DNA of 64,000 bases from Streptomyces sp. NBC_00683 (lineage in GTDB: Bacteria; Actinomycetota; Actinomycetes; Streptomycetales; Streptomycetaceae): the NCBI RefSeq assembly GCF_036226745.1, contig NZ_CP109013.1:1674001-1738000 (forward strand), read 5' to 3'. Shown here in pieces: positions 15,562 to 24,438 of the stretch. Numbering within the stretch: the first letter of the stretch is position 1; the number at the start of each line of letters is the position of its first letter. The position numbers were made by a program, and so were the translations under genes. The notes under the pieces are model-generated. The model was not told the origin of the DNA, searched no databases, and saw nothing but the letters and a program-made list of their open reading frames with translations.

Positions 15562-16677
15562 TCACGACAGGAAGTCGCGGGCGATCGCCTCGGCCACGCG
15601 TTCGAGCAGGGGTCCGGCCTGTGCCATGGAGACCGCCGGGTCGGGTTCGAGTTCCGTCAGGGCGTACGCCCGCCGGATCCCGGCCCCTTCCAGCGCCTCG
15701 GGCGGCAGGGCGAGCCGTCCGCACACGGCGACGACCTCCACGCCCGCGGCGCGGGCCGCCGCGGCGACGCCCGCCGGGGCCTTGCCGTGCAGGGTCTGCT
15801 CGTCGAGCGATCCCTCGCCGGTGATGACGAGCGTGGCGCGGGCGAGCGCCGGGGCGAAGCCCAGGACGTCGAGCATGACCTCGATGCCGGGCCGGAAGCG
15901 CGCCCCCAGCGCGACCAGTGCGCCGTAGCCGATGCCTCCGGCGGCGCCCGCCCCGGGGAGCGCTGCGTGCTCGGGTCCCAGGACGGAGGCGTAGTGGGCG
16001 AGCGCCGCGTCGAGGACCGCGATGTCGTCCTCGGTGGCGCCCTTCTGCCGCCCGTACACCTCGGGGGCGCCCTTCGGGCCGGTCAGCGGGTTGTCCACGT
16101 CGCTGGCCAGGATCAGGTCGATGTCCGTCAGCCGGGGGTCGAGCCCCGACAGATCGGCCTCGGCCAGTTCGGCGAGCCCGCCGCCGCCGGGGCCGACGGG
16201 CTTGCCGTCCGTGTCCAGGAAGCGGGCACCGAGCGCGGCGAGCATGCCTGCGCCGCCGTCCGTGGTGGCGCTGCCGCCGACCCCGAACACGATCGTCCGC
16301 GCGCCCGCGTCGAGCGCGGCCCGCAGCAGTTCGCCGGAGCCGTACGTGGTCGCCGTGAGCGGGGCGAACTGCCCCGCCGGGAGGTGCTGAAGGCCCGATG
16401 CCTCGGCCATCTCCACCACGGCCGTGGTGCCGCGCACCGCGTACGCCGCGTCGACCGGTGTGCCCAGCGGTCCGGTCACCCGCGCCTCGCGGCGCTCGAA
16501 TCCGGCGGCCACAGCCGCCGCGACCGTGCCGTCGCCGCCGTCCGCGACGGGCAGGGTCTCGACCTGCACCCCGGGTACGACGCGCCGCAGTCCGGCCGTC
16601 ACCCGCTCCGCGACCTGTACGGCCGTGAGCGAGCCCTTGAACTTGTCCGCCGCGACGAGCACGCGGGCGGTCTCCAT
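15562..16677 (-). CDS. Glycerate kinase (GlxK/GarK family)
   Basis: Phosphorylates D-glycerate in the cytoplasm, feeding glycolysis. Family blocks are clear: VLVAADKFKGSLTA at the N-terminus, PVADGGDGTV, FGVGGSATTDGGAGMLAALG, and the C-terminal DEQTLHGKAP. From ATG 16677 the protein has 371 residues, close to the usual 370-380. The open frame continues to 16767, and an in-frame GTG at 16695 is another possible start. It is a single gene, transcribed away from the divergent Nudix gene. Confidence 0.9.
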   Translation of the reverse strand: METARVLVAADKFKGSLTAVQVAERVTAGLRRVVPGVQVETLPVADGGDGTVAAAVAAGFERREARVTGPLGTPVDAAYAVRGTTAVVEMAEASGLQHLPAGQFAPLTATTYGSGELLRAALDAGARTIVFGVGGSATTDGGAGMLAALGARFLDTDGKPVGPGGGGLAELAEADLSGLDPRLTDIDLILASDVDNPLTGPKGAPEVYGRQKGATEDDIAVLDAALAHYASVLGPEHAALPGAGAAGGIGYGALVALGARFRPGIEVMLDVLGFAPALARATLVITGEGSLDEQTLHGKAPAGVAAAARAAGVEVVAVCGRLALPPEALEGAGIRRAYALTELEPDPAVSMAQAGPLLERVAEAIARDFLS

Positions 16678-16807
16678 CACTGCTCCGTCCGTCACCTTGC
16701 ATCCTTTGCTTTCGAACAGGCAGTCGCGCCGCCCCGACCCTATCCGGACCACCCCCTCTCTGCCCATGGCTGTCCAGGACCGTCCGGCCTGCCTTTACGC
16801 TGCCACC

Positions 16808-17302
16808 ATGACCTCCACTGACTACGCCACGTACATCGCAGGCCTGCCCCGGGTACTGGCCGCGGCGGCATCGCTCTTCCTCGACGGGCAGGGGCGGGTC
16901 CTGCTCGTCGAGCCGAACTATCGCGAAGGCTGGGCGCTGCCCGGCGGCACGGTCGAATCCGATGCGGGCGAGAGCCCGCGGCAGGCCGCGCGCCGGGAGA
17001 CGGCGGAGGAGATCGGCCTCGACCTGGAGCCGGGCCGGCTGCTCGCGGTCGACTGGACGCGCGGTCCGGCGCGTCCGCCGATAGCCGCGTACCTGTACGA
17101 CGGTGGTGTCCTGTCGGCGGAGCAGTTCGCGTCGATCCGCATCCAGGAGGAGGAGCTGCTGTCCTGGAAGCTGGTGGACCGCGCCGACCTCGCCGGTCAT
17201 CTGCCGGGGTCTCTCGGCCGCAGGGTCCTCTCCGCGCTGGAGGTGCGGGACTCAGGGGCGGGCACGGCCGAGCTGGAGGACGGCGAACCGGCAGGCCGGT
17301 GA
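16808..17302 (+). CDS. Nudix hydrolase
   Basis: Small 164-residue cytoplasmic pyrophosphohydrolase. The Nudix box reads GGTVESDAGESPRQAARRE then TAEEIGL, so the REXXEE core that binds metal is intact, with two extra residues between the Gly pair and the first Glu compared with the usual spacing. The substrate (a nucleoside diphosphate derivative) cannot be read from sequence. The sirtuin gene begins 46 bp downstream in the same direction. Confidence 0.88.
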   Translation: MTSTDYATYIAGLPRVLAAAASLFLDGQGRVLLVEPNYREGWALPGGTVESDAGESPRQAARRETAEEIGLDLEPGRLLAVDWTRGPARPPIAAYLYDGGVLSAEQFASIRIQEEELLSWKLVDRADLAGHLPGSLGRRVLSALEVRDSGAGTAELEDGEPAGR

Positions 17303-17348
17303 CGAAATCTGATCGCGGGCGGTACGGGCCCGTGCGTACGCTCGTGCC

Positions 17349-18080
17349 ATGACTCTCGTCGCGATCCTCAGCGGCGCCGGCATCTCCACGGACTCCGGCA
17401 TCCCCGACTACCGTGGGCCGCAAGGGCTCTGGCGGAAGGACCCGGAGGCGGAGAAGCTCGTCACCTACGACTTCTACATGTCCGATCCGGAGATCCGGCG
17501 CCGCTCCTGGCAGATGCGCCGCACCAGTGCGTCCTGGAAGGCCGAGCCGAACGCGGCCCACCGTGCCGTCGCGGGACTCGAGCGGTCGGGTACAGCGGTG
17601 CGGGTCCTCACGCAGAATGTGGACGGACTGCACCAGCTGGCCGGTCTGTCGGCACGCAAGGTAGTCGAGCTCCACGGCACGGCACGCGAGGTCGTCTGTA
17701 CGCGCTGCCATGCCCGGTCCTCCATGGAGCAGGCGCTGTCCCGGGTCGAAGCCGGTGAGGCGGACCCGCCGTGTGCTGTCTGCGGCGGGATCCTGAAGTC
17801 CGCAACGGTCATGTTCGGTGAGCGCCTGGATCCGCGGGTCCTGGCCGAGGCGATGGCGATCACCAAGGCGTGCCAGGTGTTCGTCGCGGTGGGCACGACC
17901 CTTCAGGTCCAGCCGGCAGCCTCGCTGGCGGGCATCGCCGTGGAGCACGGCGCCCGGCTCTTCGTGGTGAATGCCGACCCGACCCCGTACGACGAGCTGG
18001 CGGAGGAGACGATCCGCGAACCCATCGGGACGGCCCTGCCGGCACTGCTGGAGCGGCTGTCCGCCGGAGAGGGCCCGTAG
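17349..18080 (+). CDS. NAD-dependent protein deacylase (sirtuin)
   Basis: Sir2-family enzyme of 243 residues that removes acyl groups from lysines using NAD. The NAD-binding GAGIS and GIPDYRG blocks are near the N-terminus, TQNVDGLH follows, the catalytic His is in VELHG, and the zinc site is CTRCH...CAVCGG. The C-terminal VGTTLQVQPAA and VNADPTPYD blocks complete the Rossmann fold. It may share a transcript with the Nudix gene just upstream. Confidence 0.93.
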   Translation: MTLVAILSGAGISTDSGIPDYRGPQGLWRKDPEAEKLVTYDFYMSDPEIRRRSWQMRRTSASWKAEPNAAHRAVAGLERSGTAVRVLTQNVDGLHQLAGLSARKVVELHGTAREVVCTRCHARSSMEQALSRVEAGEADPPCAVCGGILKSATVMFGERLDPRVLAEAMAITKACQVFVAVGTTLQVQPAASLAGIAVEHGARLFVVNADPTPYDELAEETIREPIGTALPALLERLSAGEGP

Positions 18081-18130
18081 CCGCCGCCGTCACACTGTGA
18101 TCGTTTTCGTGCGGCACCCTCCGACGGGGC

Positions 18131-18535
18131 CTACTCCTTCAGTCCCCCCTGGACCCGGCGCGACGGCTTGAACGTGTACAGGTCCAGGATCTCGGGCGCA
18201 TCGGCGAGACCGGGTCCGCCGTCCCCCGCCCAGGTCACGATGTCCGCGACGGCGTGCGGATCGTTCACCAGCCCGAGCCAGACCGGCCGGCCACCGGCGC
18301 CGCGCCCCTCGGCGGAGGGCTGCACCACGATGACGTTGCCCTGCTCGCAGGCGTCCAGGCACTCCACCGCACGCACGGTGGCGACCCCGTCGAGTGACTG
18401 CCGCAGCTGTGCCAGCTGCCCGGCGTGGTCCACGCCGGGGATCTTCGGGGTGCCGCAGCAGCAGCCCCGGCAGACGCTGACGGTGGGCCGGGAAGGTCCC
18501 GGCCCGGCGGCGGGCCTGCGGGTACGGCGGCTCAT
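18131..18535 (-). CDS. (2Fe-2S) ferredoxin/thioredoxin-fold protein
   Basis: A 134-residue protein with Cys in SVCRGCCCGT and later VECLDACEQGN, matching the spaced Cys set of thioredoxin-like 2Fe-2S ferredoxins. It is likely a small electron carrier or metal-binding protein. ATG 18535 is chosen because the N-terminus after it is short and basic as in relatives, though the open frame extends to 18856. It is convergent with the sirtuin gene and divergent from the GDT1 gene. Confidence 0.8.
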   Translation of the reverse strand: MSRRTRRPAAGPGPSRPTVSVCRGCCCGTPKIPGVDHAGQLAQLRQSLDGVATVRAVECLDACEQGNVIVVQPSAEGRGAGGRPVWLGLVNDPHAVADIVTWAGDGGPGLADAPEILDLYTFKPSRRVQGGLKE

Positions 18536-18637
18536 GCGGAGGCACTCCCGGTGGTGGCGCGGCTGATCACCGTAGGACTGTACCGAGCGGCTCCCCCCGA
18601 AGGTCCGGGCCCCCGGGTGGGGTAGTGTTGACGGCTG

Positions 18638-18736
18638 CGAAGGGGAGTAGCCCCGCAAACCGGTCGTCGACACACTGGAGCCCTCGGGTTCCCGGTGGCC
18701 GGGCTCGTAGATCCTTACGGGTGGGCGAGACCTTCG
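18638..18736 (+). ncRNA. yybP-ykoY manganese riboswitch
   Basis: The leader of the GDT1 gene contains the invariant GGGGAGTAG block (18642-18650) and, about 70 nt on, GGGCGAGACC. CGAAGG (18638-18643) pairs with CCTTCG (18731-18736) to close the aptamer. This layout matches the yybP-ykoY class, which binds Mn(II). Downstream, CCGGGCC (18780-18786) can pair with GGCCCGG (18826-18832) and may form part of the expression platform before the start codon at 18862. The rest of the 326-bp gap holds no gene. Confidence 0.85.
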
Positions 18737-18861
18737 GTCAGGTATGACACGCCCGCGTCCTGTGGGCGGTGCCGTCATGCCGGGCCGAGTGGTCCTCCGA
18801 GAAGCCCGAGCGGCGCTTCGCGAAAGGCCCGGGGCCCGGCTCGTACAGAAAGCCACCCGGA

Positions 18862-19446
18862 ATGCATCTCGACCTCCTGGCGATCCTCACCGCCTTCGGG
18901 CTGATCTTCCTCGCGGAGCTCCCCGACAAGACGATGTTCGCCTCGCTGGCCATGGGCACGCGCATGCGGCCGCTGTACGTCTGGTTCGGTACGTCGTCCG
19001 CCTTCGTCGTGCATGTCGCCATCGCGGTCGGCGCGGGCGGTCTGATCGGTCTGCTGCCCGACTGGATCGTCAAGCTGGTCTCGGCCTCCCTCTTCGCCTT
19101 CGGCGCGTTCATGCTGCTGCGCAGTGGTGGCGGTGACGAGGACGACGAGGACGAGATCAAGACGGTGACCGGCTTCTGGCCGGTCTACTCGACCGCCTTC
19201 ATGGCCGTCTTCATCAGCGAGTGGGGCGACCTGACGCAGATCACCACCGCGAACCTCGCCGCGAGCAACGGCGCCTGGTCCACGGCCATCGGTGCGGCCG
19301 CCGCCCTCATGTCCGTCTCGGCGCTGGCCCTGCTGGCCGGGCGTTTCATCGCCAAGCGGGTGCCGCTGAAGACCGTGCAGCGCATCGGCGGTGTGTGCAT
19401 GCTCGGTCTCGCGATCTGGTCGGTCGTCGAGATCTTCACGGGCTGA
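18862..19446 (+). CDS. TMEM165/GDT1 (UPF0016) family cation transporter, probable Mn exporter
   Basis: Integral membrane protein of 194 residues with six hydrophobic segments in two halves. Each half carries the family signature: FLAELPDKTMFA near the N-terminus (the usual ExGDK with Pro for Gly) and FISEWGDLTQITTANLA in the second half. A short acidic loop (GGDEDDEDE) separates the halves. Family members move Mn or Ca out of the cytoplasm. The upstream Mn riboswitch supports Mn export as the role here. It ends 8 bp from the convergent ogt gene. Confidence 0.9.
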   Translation: MHLDLLAILTAFGLIFLAELPDKTMFASLAMGTRMRPLYVWFGTSSAFVVHVAIAVGAGGLIGLLPDWIVKLVSASLFAFGAFMLLRSGGGDEDDEDEIKTVTGFWPVYSTAFMAVFISEWGDLTQITTANLAASNGAWSTAIGAAAALMSVSALALLAGRFIAKRVPLKTVQRIGGVCMLGLAIWSVVEIFTG

Positions 19447-19454
19447 CCGGTCCT

Positions 19455-19973
19455 TCAGAACAGGGCCTGTACCTCGTCCCCGGTCCCCCGCTCGAAGTCC
19501 AGCAGCCGCTGCTTGCGCTCCAGCCCGCCGCCGTACCCCGTGAGGCTCCCCGACGCTCCGACGACCCGGTGGCAGGGGACGATGATCCCGATCGGGTTCT
19601 TGCCGTTGGCGAGGCCCACCGCACGGGAGGCGCCGGGCTTGCCGAGGTGTTCGGCCAGTTCGCCGTACGAACAGGTCTCGCCGTACGGAATCTGCTGGAG
19701 CCCGGCCCAGACGCTGCGCTGGAACGGGGTGCCGGCCAGGTGCAGCGGCAGGTCGAACGTCCTCAGCTCTCCGGCGAAGTACGCGTCCAGCTGGCGGACC
19801 GTCTCGGTGAAGGGCCGCGGGTCCGGTACGCCGAAGGTCTCCTCCGGCGGGCGGTGCCGCTGTCCGGTCATGTACAGGCCGGCCAGGACGCCGTCGGTGG
19901 CGACCAGGGTGAGGGCCCCGTACGGGCTGTCGATGACCGTGTGCTGCCGGGTCACCGTGGGTGTGGCGGTCAT
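19455..19973 (-). CDS. ogt: Methylated-DNA-protein cysteine methyltransferase
   Basis: Suicide enzyme that moves alkyl groups from O6-alkylguanine to its own cysteine. The active site PCHRVVGASG is present with Cys134, the helix-turn-helix GETCSYGELAEHLGKPGASRAVG precedes it, and the C-terminal GYGGGLERKQRLLDFE is typical. It is 172 residues, the usual Ogt size. It follows the ada-alkA fusion gene by 17 bp, so the two form an alkylation-repair operon. Confidence 0.94.
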   Translation of the reverse strand: MTATPTVTRQHTVIDSPYGALTLVATDGVLAGLYMTGQRHRPPEETFGVPDPRPFTETVRQLDAYFAGELRTFDLPLHLAGTPFQRSVWAGLQQIPYGETCSYGELAEHLGKPGASRAVGLANGKNPIGIIVPCHRVVGASGSLTGYGGGLERKQRLLDFERGTGDEVQALF

Positions 19974-19990
19974 GGTTCGTCCTTACGCCC

Positions 19991-21463
19991 TCAGACGGGC
20001 AGGTGGTTGATGGGGTGGTCGTCGACGGTCCACAGGTACTGGACGGCGTACGCGCGCCAGGGCCGCCAGTGCGCGGCACGTGCGGTGAGCGCCGCGGGGG
20101 TCGCGGGGAGGCCGAGCCGCTCGGCCGCCCGGCGGATGCCGAGGTCGGTGGGGAGGAACGCGTCCGGATCCCCGAGCGCGCGCATGGCGATCACTTCGAC
20201 GGTCCAGGGGCCGAAGCCCGGCAGGGCGGTCAGCTCGGCCCTGGCCGCATCCCAGTCGGTGCCCTCCCCCAGGTGGAGCGAGCCGTCGGCGAGCGCCCCG
20301 ACCAGGGTGGTGAGCGTGGTGCGGCGGCTGCGCGGCAGCGCGAGTGACTCGGGATCGAGCCCGGCCAGGGCCTCGGGGGTCGGGAAGAGATGGGTGAGGC
20401 CCCCCTCGGGGTCCTCGACGGGCACACCGTGGGCGGTGACCAGGCGGGCCGCGTGGGTGCGGGCGGCGGCCGTGGAGACCTGCTGGCCGAGCACCGCGCG
20501 TACGGCGAACTCGGCGGCGTCGACCGTGCGCGGCACACGGCGGCCGGGGGCCGCGTCGACCAGCGGCGCGAGCAGCGGATCGGAGCGCAGCTGGTCGTCC
20601 ACGGCCACGGGGTCGGCGTCCAGGTCGAGCAGTCTGCGGCACCGGCTGATGGCCTGGGTGAGATCACGCGGATCGGTGAGGGAGAGCCGGCAGGCGATGT
20701 GGTCGGGCCGCGGGGTGAGGGCCACGATGCCGTGTCCGTGCGGGAGGGTGAGCGTGCGGCGGTAGGCGCCGTCACGCCATTCCTCGACCCCGGGGACCGC
20801 CGTCGCGGCGAGGTGCCCGAAGAGGTTGCTGGGGTTGAGCGGGGCACGGTACGGCAGCCGCAGAGCGATGACTCCGGGGGCCTCGGCCGCCCCGGCCCCG
20901 CGTGCCGCACGGGTGCGCAACTCCCCGGGGGCGAGCGCGAAGACCTCGCGGACGGTGTCGTTGAAGGTACGGACGGAGGCGAATCCGGCCGCGAACGCCA
21001 CCTCGGCCATGGGGAGTCCGGTCGTCTCGATGAGCACCCTCGCGGTCTGGGCACGCTGGGAACGGGCCAGCGCGAGCGGGCCGGCGCCGAGCTCGGCGAG
21101 CAGCTGGCGCTCGATCTGCCGGGCCGAGTAGCCGAGCCGCGCGGCGAGACCCGGTACGCCCTCCCGGTCGACCACTCCGTCCTGGATGAGGCGCATGGCG
21201 CGGGCCACGGAGTCGGCGCGGGCGTTCCACTGCGGTGAGCCGGGGCTGGTGTCGGGCCGGCATCGCTTGCAGGCCCGGAATCCGGCCTGCTGGCAAGCGG
21301 CGGCGCTGGGGTAGAACGTCATGTTGCGGACCTTGGGCGGCACGACGGGACAGCTGGGCCGGCAGTAGATCCGGGTGGTCAGGACGGCGGTGAAGAACCA
21401 GCCGTCGAAACGGGCGTCCTTCGACTGTACGGCCCGCACGCAGCGCTCGGTGTCGGTGTGCAT
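19991..21463 (-). CDS. Ada-AlkA fusion: Ada zinc domain, AraC-type HTH and 3-methyladenine DNA glycosylase II
   Basis: 490-residue alkylation-response protein. The N-terminal Ada metal site has Cys34, Cys38, Cys65 and Cys68, with Cys34 expected to accept methyl groups from phosphotriesters. An AraC-type DNA-binding region follows (about 85-185, with GLPMAEVAFAAGFASVRTFNDTVRE). The C-terminal half is AlkA: an N-terminal beta domain and a helix-hairpin-helix glycosylase with LPGFGPWTVEVIAMRALG and the catalytic Asp in LPTDLG. It lacks its own methyltransferase domain, which is supplied by the ogt gene downstream. It probably senses methylation damage, activates the operon and excises damaged bases. 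Confidence 0.93.
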   Translation of the reverse strand: MHTDTERCVRAVQSKDARFDGWFFTAVLTTRIYCRPSCPVVPPKVRNMTFYPSAAACQQAGFRACKRCRPDTSPGSPQWNARADSVARAMRLIQDGVVDREGVPGLAARLGYSARQIERQLLAELGAGPLALARSQRAQTARVLIETTGLPMAEVAFAAGFASVRTFNDTVREVFALAPGELRTRAARGAGAAEAPGVIALRLPYRAPLNPSNLFGHLAATAVPGVEEWRDGAYRRTLTLPHGHGIVALTPRPDHIACRLSLTDPRDLTQAISRCRRLLDLDADPVAVDDQLRSDPLLAPLVDAAPGRRVPRTVDAAEFAVRAVLGQQVSTAAARTHAARLVTAHGVPVEDPEGGLTHLFPTPEALAGLDPESLALPRSRRTTLTTLVGALADGSLHLGEGTDWDAARAELTALPGFGPWTVEVIAMRALGDPDAFLPTDLGIRRAAERLGLPATPAALTARAAHWRPWRAYAVQYLWTVDDHPINHLPV

Positions 21464-21512
21464 GCTTCAAGCATCGGGCATCCACGGCGGCAGGGCTGGC
21501 GGAAATCCGACA

Positions 21513-22049
21513 TCAGCCTTGCGCTGCCAGGGCCTCCTCGAACTCGATGTACGCGTGTGCGTCGAACAGCACGAAGCGCACCTCCTCGACGGGCGGAGCC
21601 GCCTCGGCCAGCACGGTGCGGACGGCGATGCGGGCGCCGTCGTCCATGGGCCAGCCGAAGATGCCGGTGGACACGGCCGGGAACACCACTGTGCGCGCAC
21701 CCAACTCCGCTGCCACGCGCAGGGATTCGCGGTAGCAGGAGGCGAGCAGCTCCGACCGGTCCTCGGCGCCGCTCCAGACCGGGCCGACGGTGTGGATGAC
21801 CCACTTGGCGTCGAGCCGGCCTGCGGTGGTGGCCACGGCCCCGCCGGTCGGCAGCCCCTTTCCGTACTTCGACGCGCGCAGGTCACGGCAGGCGGCCAGG
21901 ATCTCCGGGCCGCCGCGGCGATGGATCGCACCGTCGACGCCGCCCCCGCCGAGGAGACTCGAATTCGCGGCGTTGACAAGGGCGTCGGCCTTCTGCCGGG
22001 TGATGTCGCCGCGGGCCAGGGTGACGGTGACGGCCTCAGATCTGCTCAT
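21513..22049 (-). CDS. Macrodomain O-acetyl-ADP-ribose deacetylase
   Basis: Single macrodomain of 178 residues. ADALVNAANSSLLGGGGVDGAIHRRGGPEI is the ADP-ribose loop and AVSTGIFGWP is the second phosphate loop, matching the MacroD/YmdB type that hydrolyses O-acetyl-ADP-ribose or ADP-ribosyl groups. ATG 22049 starts a conventional first beta strand. The open frame runs to 22115 without a better start. A sirtuin that produces O-acetyl-ADP-ribose is 3.5 kb away, which is suggestive but not operonic. Confidence 0.9.
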   Translation of the reverse strand: MSRSEAVTVTLARGDITRQKADALVNAANSSLLGGGGVDGAIHRRGGPEILAACRDLRASKYGKGLPTGGAVATTAGRLDAKWVIHTVGPVWSGAEDRSELLASCYRESLRVAAELGARTVVFPAVSTGIFGWPMDDGARIAVRTVLAEAAPPVEEVRFVLFDAHAYIEFEEALAAQG

Positions 22050-22090
22050 GCGGACATCATGCCGTTGTCGGGCGGGGCCGTGCGGGACGC

Positions 22091-23506
22091 TCACGTGGCC
22101 CGCAGACGGCGCCACACCGCCTTCGCCGCGTGATGGCCGGACATTCCGTGCACACCGGGCCCGGGCGGGGTGGCCGAGGAACAGAGGAAAACCGCTGGGT
22201 GGGCGGTGGCGTACGGGACGCGGGCGAGTTTGGGGCGTATCACCGTCTGGAGTCCCGCGAACGCTCCGGTGGCGATGTCTCCGCCGACGTAATTGGCGTT
22301 GCGCACAGCGAGTTGGGGCGGTCCGGCGGTCGCGCGGGCGAGGACGAGATCGCGGAATCCGGGGGCGAAGCGCTCCAGCTGCCGTTCGATGACCTCCGTC
22401 GCGTCGCCCTCCCAGCCCGCGGGGACGTGTCCGTACACCCAGAAGACATGGCGGCCCTCGGGGGCGCGGGACGGGTCGACGAGGCTCGGTTGTGCGGTGA
22501 TCAGGAAGGGGACGCTCGGGTCGCGGCCCGACACGGCGGCGCGCAGGGCGGCGTCGATCTCACCGGCCGTGGGGCCGATATGGACCGTGCCGGCCCGCCT
22601 GGCCTCCTCCGCGGTCCACGGGACGGGGCCCGACAGGGCGTAGTCGATCTTGAAGCAGGAGGCGCCGTAGCGGTAGCCGCTGTAGGCGCTGCCGAGTCCG
22701 GCGATGCGGGCGAGTGCGGTGGGAGAGGTGTCGAAGATGTACGCACGGGCGGGCGGAAGCTCGTCCAGGCGCTTGACCTCGATGCCCGTACGGATCTCAC
22801 CCCCCTGTTCACGCAGGTACGAGGCGAGGGCGTCGGAGATGGCCTGCGAGCCGCCGCGGGGCACCGGCCAGCCCTTCTCGTGTGCGGCGAGCGCGAACAT
22901 CAGGGCGATGCCGCTCGTCGCGATGCCGCTGGTCGGTGCGATGGCGTGGGCGGCGAGCCCGGCGATGAGCCCGCGCGCCTTGGCGCCCCGGAAGCGGCGG
23001 GAGAGGAACGTGGCGGGCTGGATCGCGTCGAGGCCGAAGCGCGCCCAGCGGTACGGGTCGCGGGGCAGCCCGTCCCAGGGGGTGCGCAGAAAGTCCGTGG
23101 CCAGTGTGTCCCAGTGGCCGGTGTAGGGCGCGACCAGCCTGCGGTACGCGCCCGCGTCCTCGGCGCCGAGCGACATGGCGCTCTCCCCCACGGACCGTGT
23201 GAGCACGGCGGCGGATCCGTCCGGGAAGGGGTGGGCGAGCGCCAGCCGGGGCTGCAGCCATTCGAGGCCGTGCCGGGCCAGCGGCATCGCGTCGAAGGCG
23301 GGCGAGCCGATGCCCAGAGGGTGCACGGCGGAACACGGATCGTGTCGGAAGCCCGGAAGGGTCAGCTCCTCCGTGCGGGCACCGCCTCCGACGGTCTCCG
23401 CAGCTTCGAAGACCTCGACGGCGAAGCCGCGGCGGGCCAGTTCTGCCGCGGCCGTCAGCCCGTTGGGGCCCGCCCCCACGACGACGGCATCCAGCATCGA
23501 TGGCAC
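22091..23506 (-). CDS. FAD-dependent oxidoreductase of the phytoene desaturase/PYNDX2 family
   Basis: 471-residue flavoprotein. The dinucleotide-binding motif is [30 protein letters not shown] at the extreme N-terminus. The C-terminal block [19 protein letters not shown] is typical of CrtI-like amine oxidase family members. No carotenoid or other biosynthetic partners lie nearby, so the substrate is unknown. It is a single gene on the minus strand, divergent from the nucleotidyltransferase gene. Confidence 0.85.
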   Translation of the reverse strand: MPSMLDAVVVGAGPNGLTAAAELARRGFAVEVFEAAETVGGGARTEELTLPGFRHDPCSAVHPLGIGSPAFDAMPLARHGLEWLQPRLALAHPFPDGSAAVLTRSVGESAMSLGAEDAGAYRRLVAPYTGHWDTLATDFLRTPWDGLPRDPYRWARFGLDAIQPATFLSRRFRGAKARGLIAGLAAHAIAPTSGIATSGIALMFALAAHEKGWPVPRGGSQAISDALASYLREQGGEIRTGIEVKRLDELPPARAYIFDTSPTALARIAGLGSAYSGYRYGASCFKIDYALSGPVPWTAEEARRAGTVHIGPTAGEIDAALRAAVSGRDPSVPFLITAQPSLVDPSRAPEGRHVFWVYGHVPAGWEGDATEVIERQLERFAPGFRDLVLARATAGPPQLAVRNANYVGGDIATGAFAGLQTVIRPKLARVPYATAHPAVFLCSSATPPGPGVHGMSGHHAAKAVWRRLRAT

Positions 23507-23592
23507 CTTCGGACTCCTCTGTCAGCCGGTGGCCAGGACACCCAGGATATTCGGACGCGCCGACAACGGGCCCGCGGGTAGCCTCCCGACCG

Positions 23593-24438
23593 ATGAACAA
23601 CGCATCCGAACCGTCGTCCGCCGTCTCCACGATGGCCTCCCGGCTTGCCGCTCTGCCCGGTATCAGGGCCGTCGTCCTCGGCGGCAGCCGGGCCCGCGGC
23701 ACCCACCGGCCGGATTCCGACTGGGACCTGGGTGTCTACTACCGCGGCACCCCCGACCTGGCAGGACTGACCGCGCTGGCGTCCGAGGCCCAGGGTTCCC
23801 CGGTGGAGGTTGCGGGGCCGGGCGGCTGGGGACCGTGGGTCAACGGCGGTGCGTGGCTGACGGTGGACGGCGTCGCCGTCGACTGGATCCTGCGCGATCT
23901 GGACCGGGTGGAGTCGGTCTGGTCCGACTGCCGCGAGGGCCGCTTCGAGGTGGGCGTCCAGCCCGGCCACCCGCTGGGCTTCTGGTCCCCCTGCTATCCG
24001 GGTGAGGTCGCGCTCGGGCGCGTACTCGAGGACCCGTACGGGGAGTTGACGGCGCTTCAGGAGGCGGTGGGCTCCTACCCGGAGCCCTTGCGCAAGGCAC
24101 TCGTCGACGCCGCGTGGGAAGCCGGCTTCTCCGTCGAATCGGCCCGCAAGTCCGCCCCGTCCGGCGACACGCTCCACGTGGCCCTGTGCCTGTCGAAGGC
24201 GTTCGGCGTCCTCGCCCAGTCCCTCCACGCCCACCACCGCACCTGGTGCCTCAACGAGAAGGGCGCGCTCGCGGCGGCCGCCGTCCTCCCGGACACCCCG
24301 GCCGGCTTCGCGGACCGGGTCTCCCGGGCGCTCCGTGGCCTGGACGCGGACGCGGTGGAGACGGCGGCCGGAGTCGTGCGGGAGGTCCAGCGGGTGCTGG
24401 ACGGCGGCGACGCGGCCTCAGGCGCCGGAGGGGCCTGA
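23593..24438 (+). CDS. Nucleotidyltransferase-fold protein
   Basis: 281-residue protein with a minimal pol-beta-type nucleotidyltransferase motif, VVLGGSRARGTHRPDSDWDLGVYY: the GS and the DxD metal ligands are present. The third acidic residue may be Asp in GVAVDWIL. A helical C-terminal half follows, as in aminoglycoside- or DUF4111-like nucleotidyltransferases. The substrate is unknown. Its last 21 bp overlap the end of the convergent inositol-phosphatase gene. Confidence 0.78.
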   Translation: MNNASEPSSAVSTMASRLAALPGIRAVVLGGSRARGTHRPDSDWDLGVYYRGTPDLAGLTALASEAQGSPVEVAGPGGWGPWVNGGAWLTVDGVAVDWILRDLDRVESVWSDCREGRFEVGVQPGHPLGFWSPCYPGEVALGRVLEDPYGELTALQEAVGSYPEPLRKALVDAAWEAGFSVESARKSAPSGDTLHVALCLSKAFGVLAQSLHAHHRTWCLNEKGALAAAAVLPDTPAGFADRVSRALRGLDADAVETAAGVVREVQRVLDGGDAASGAGGA

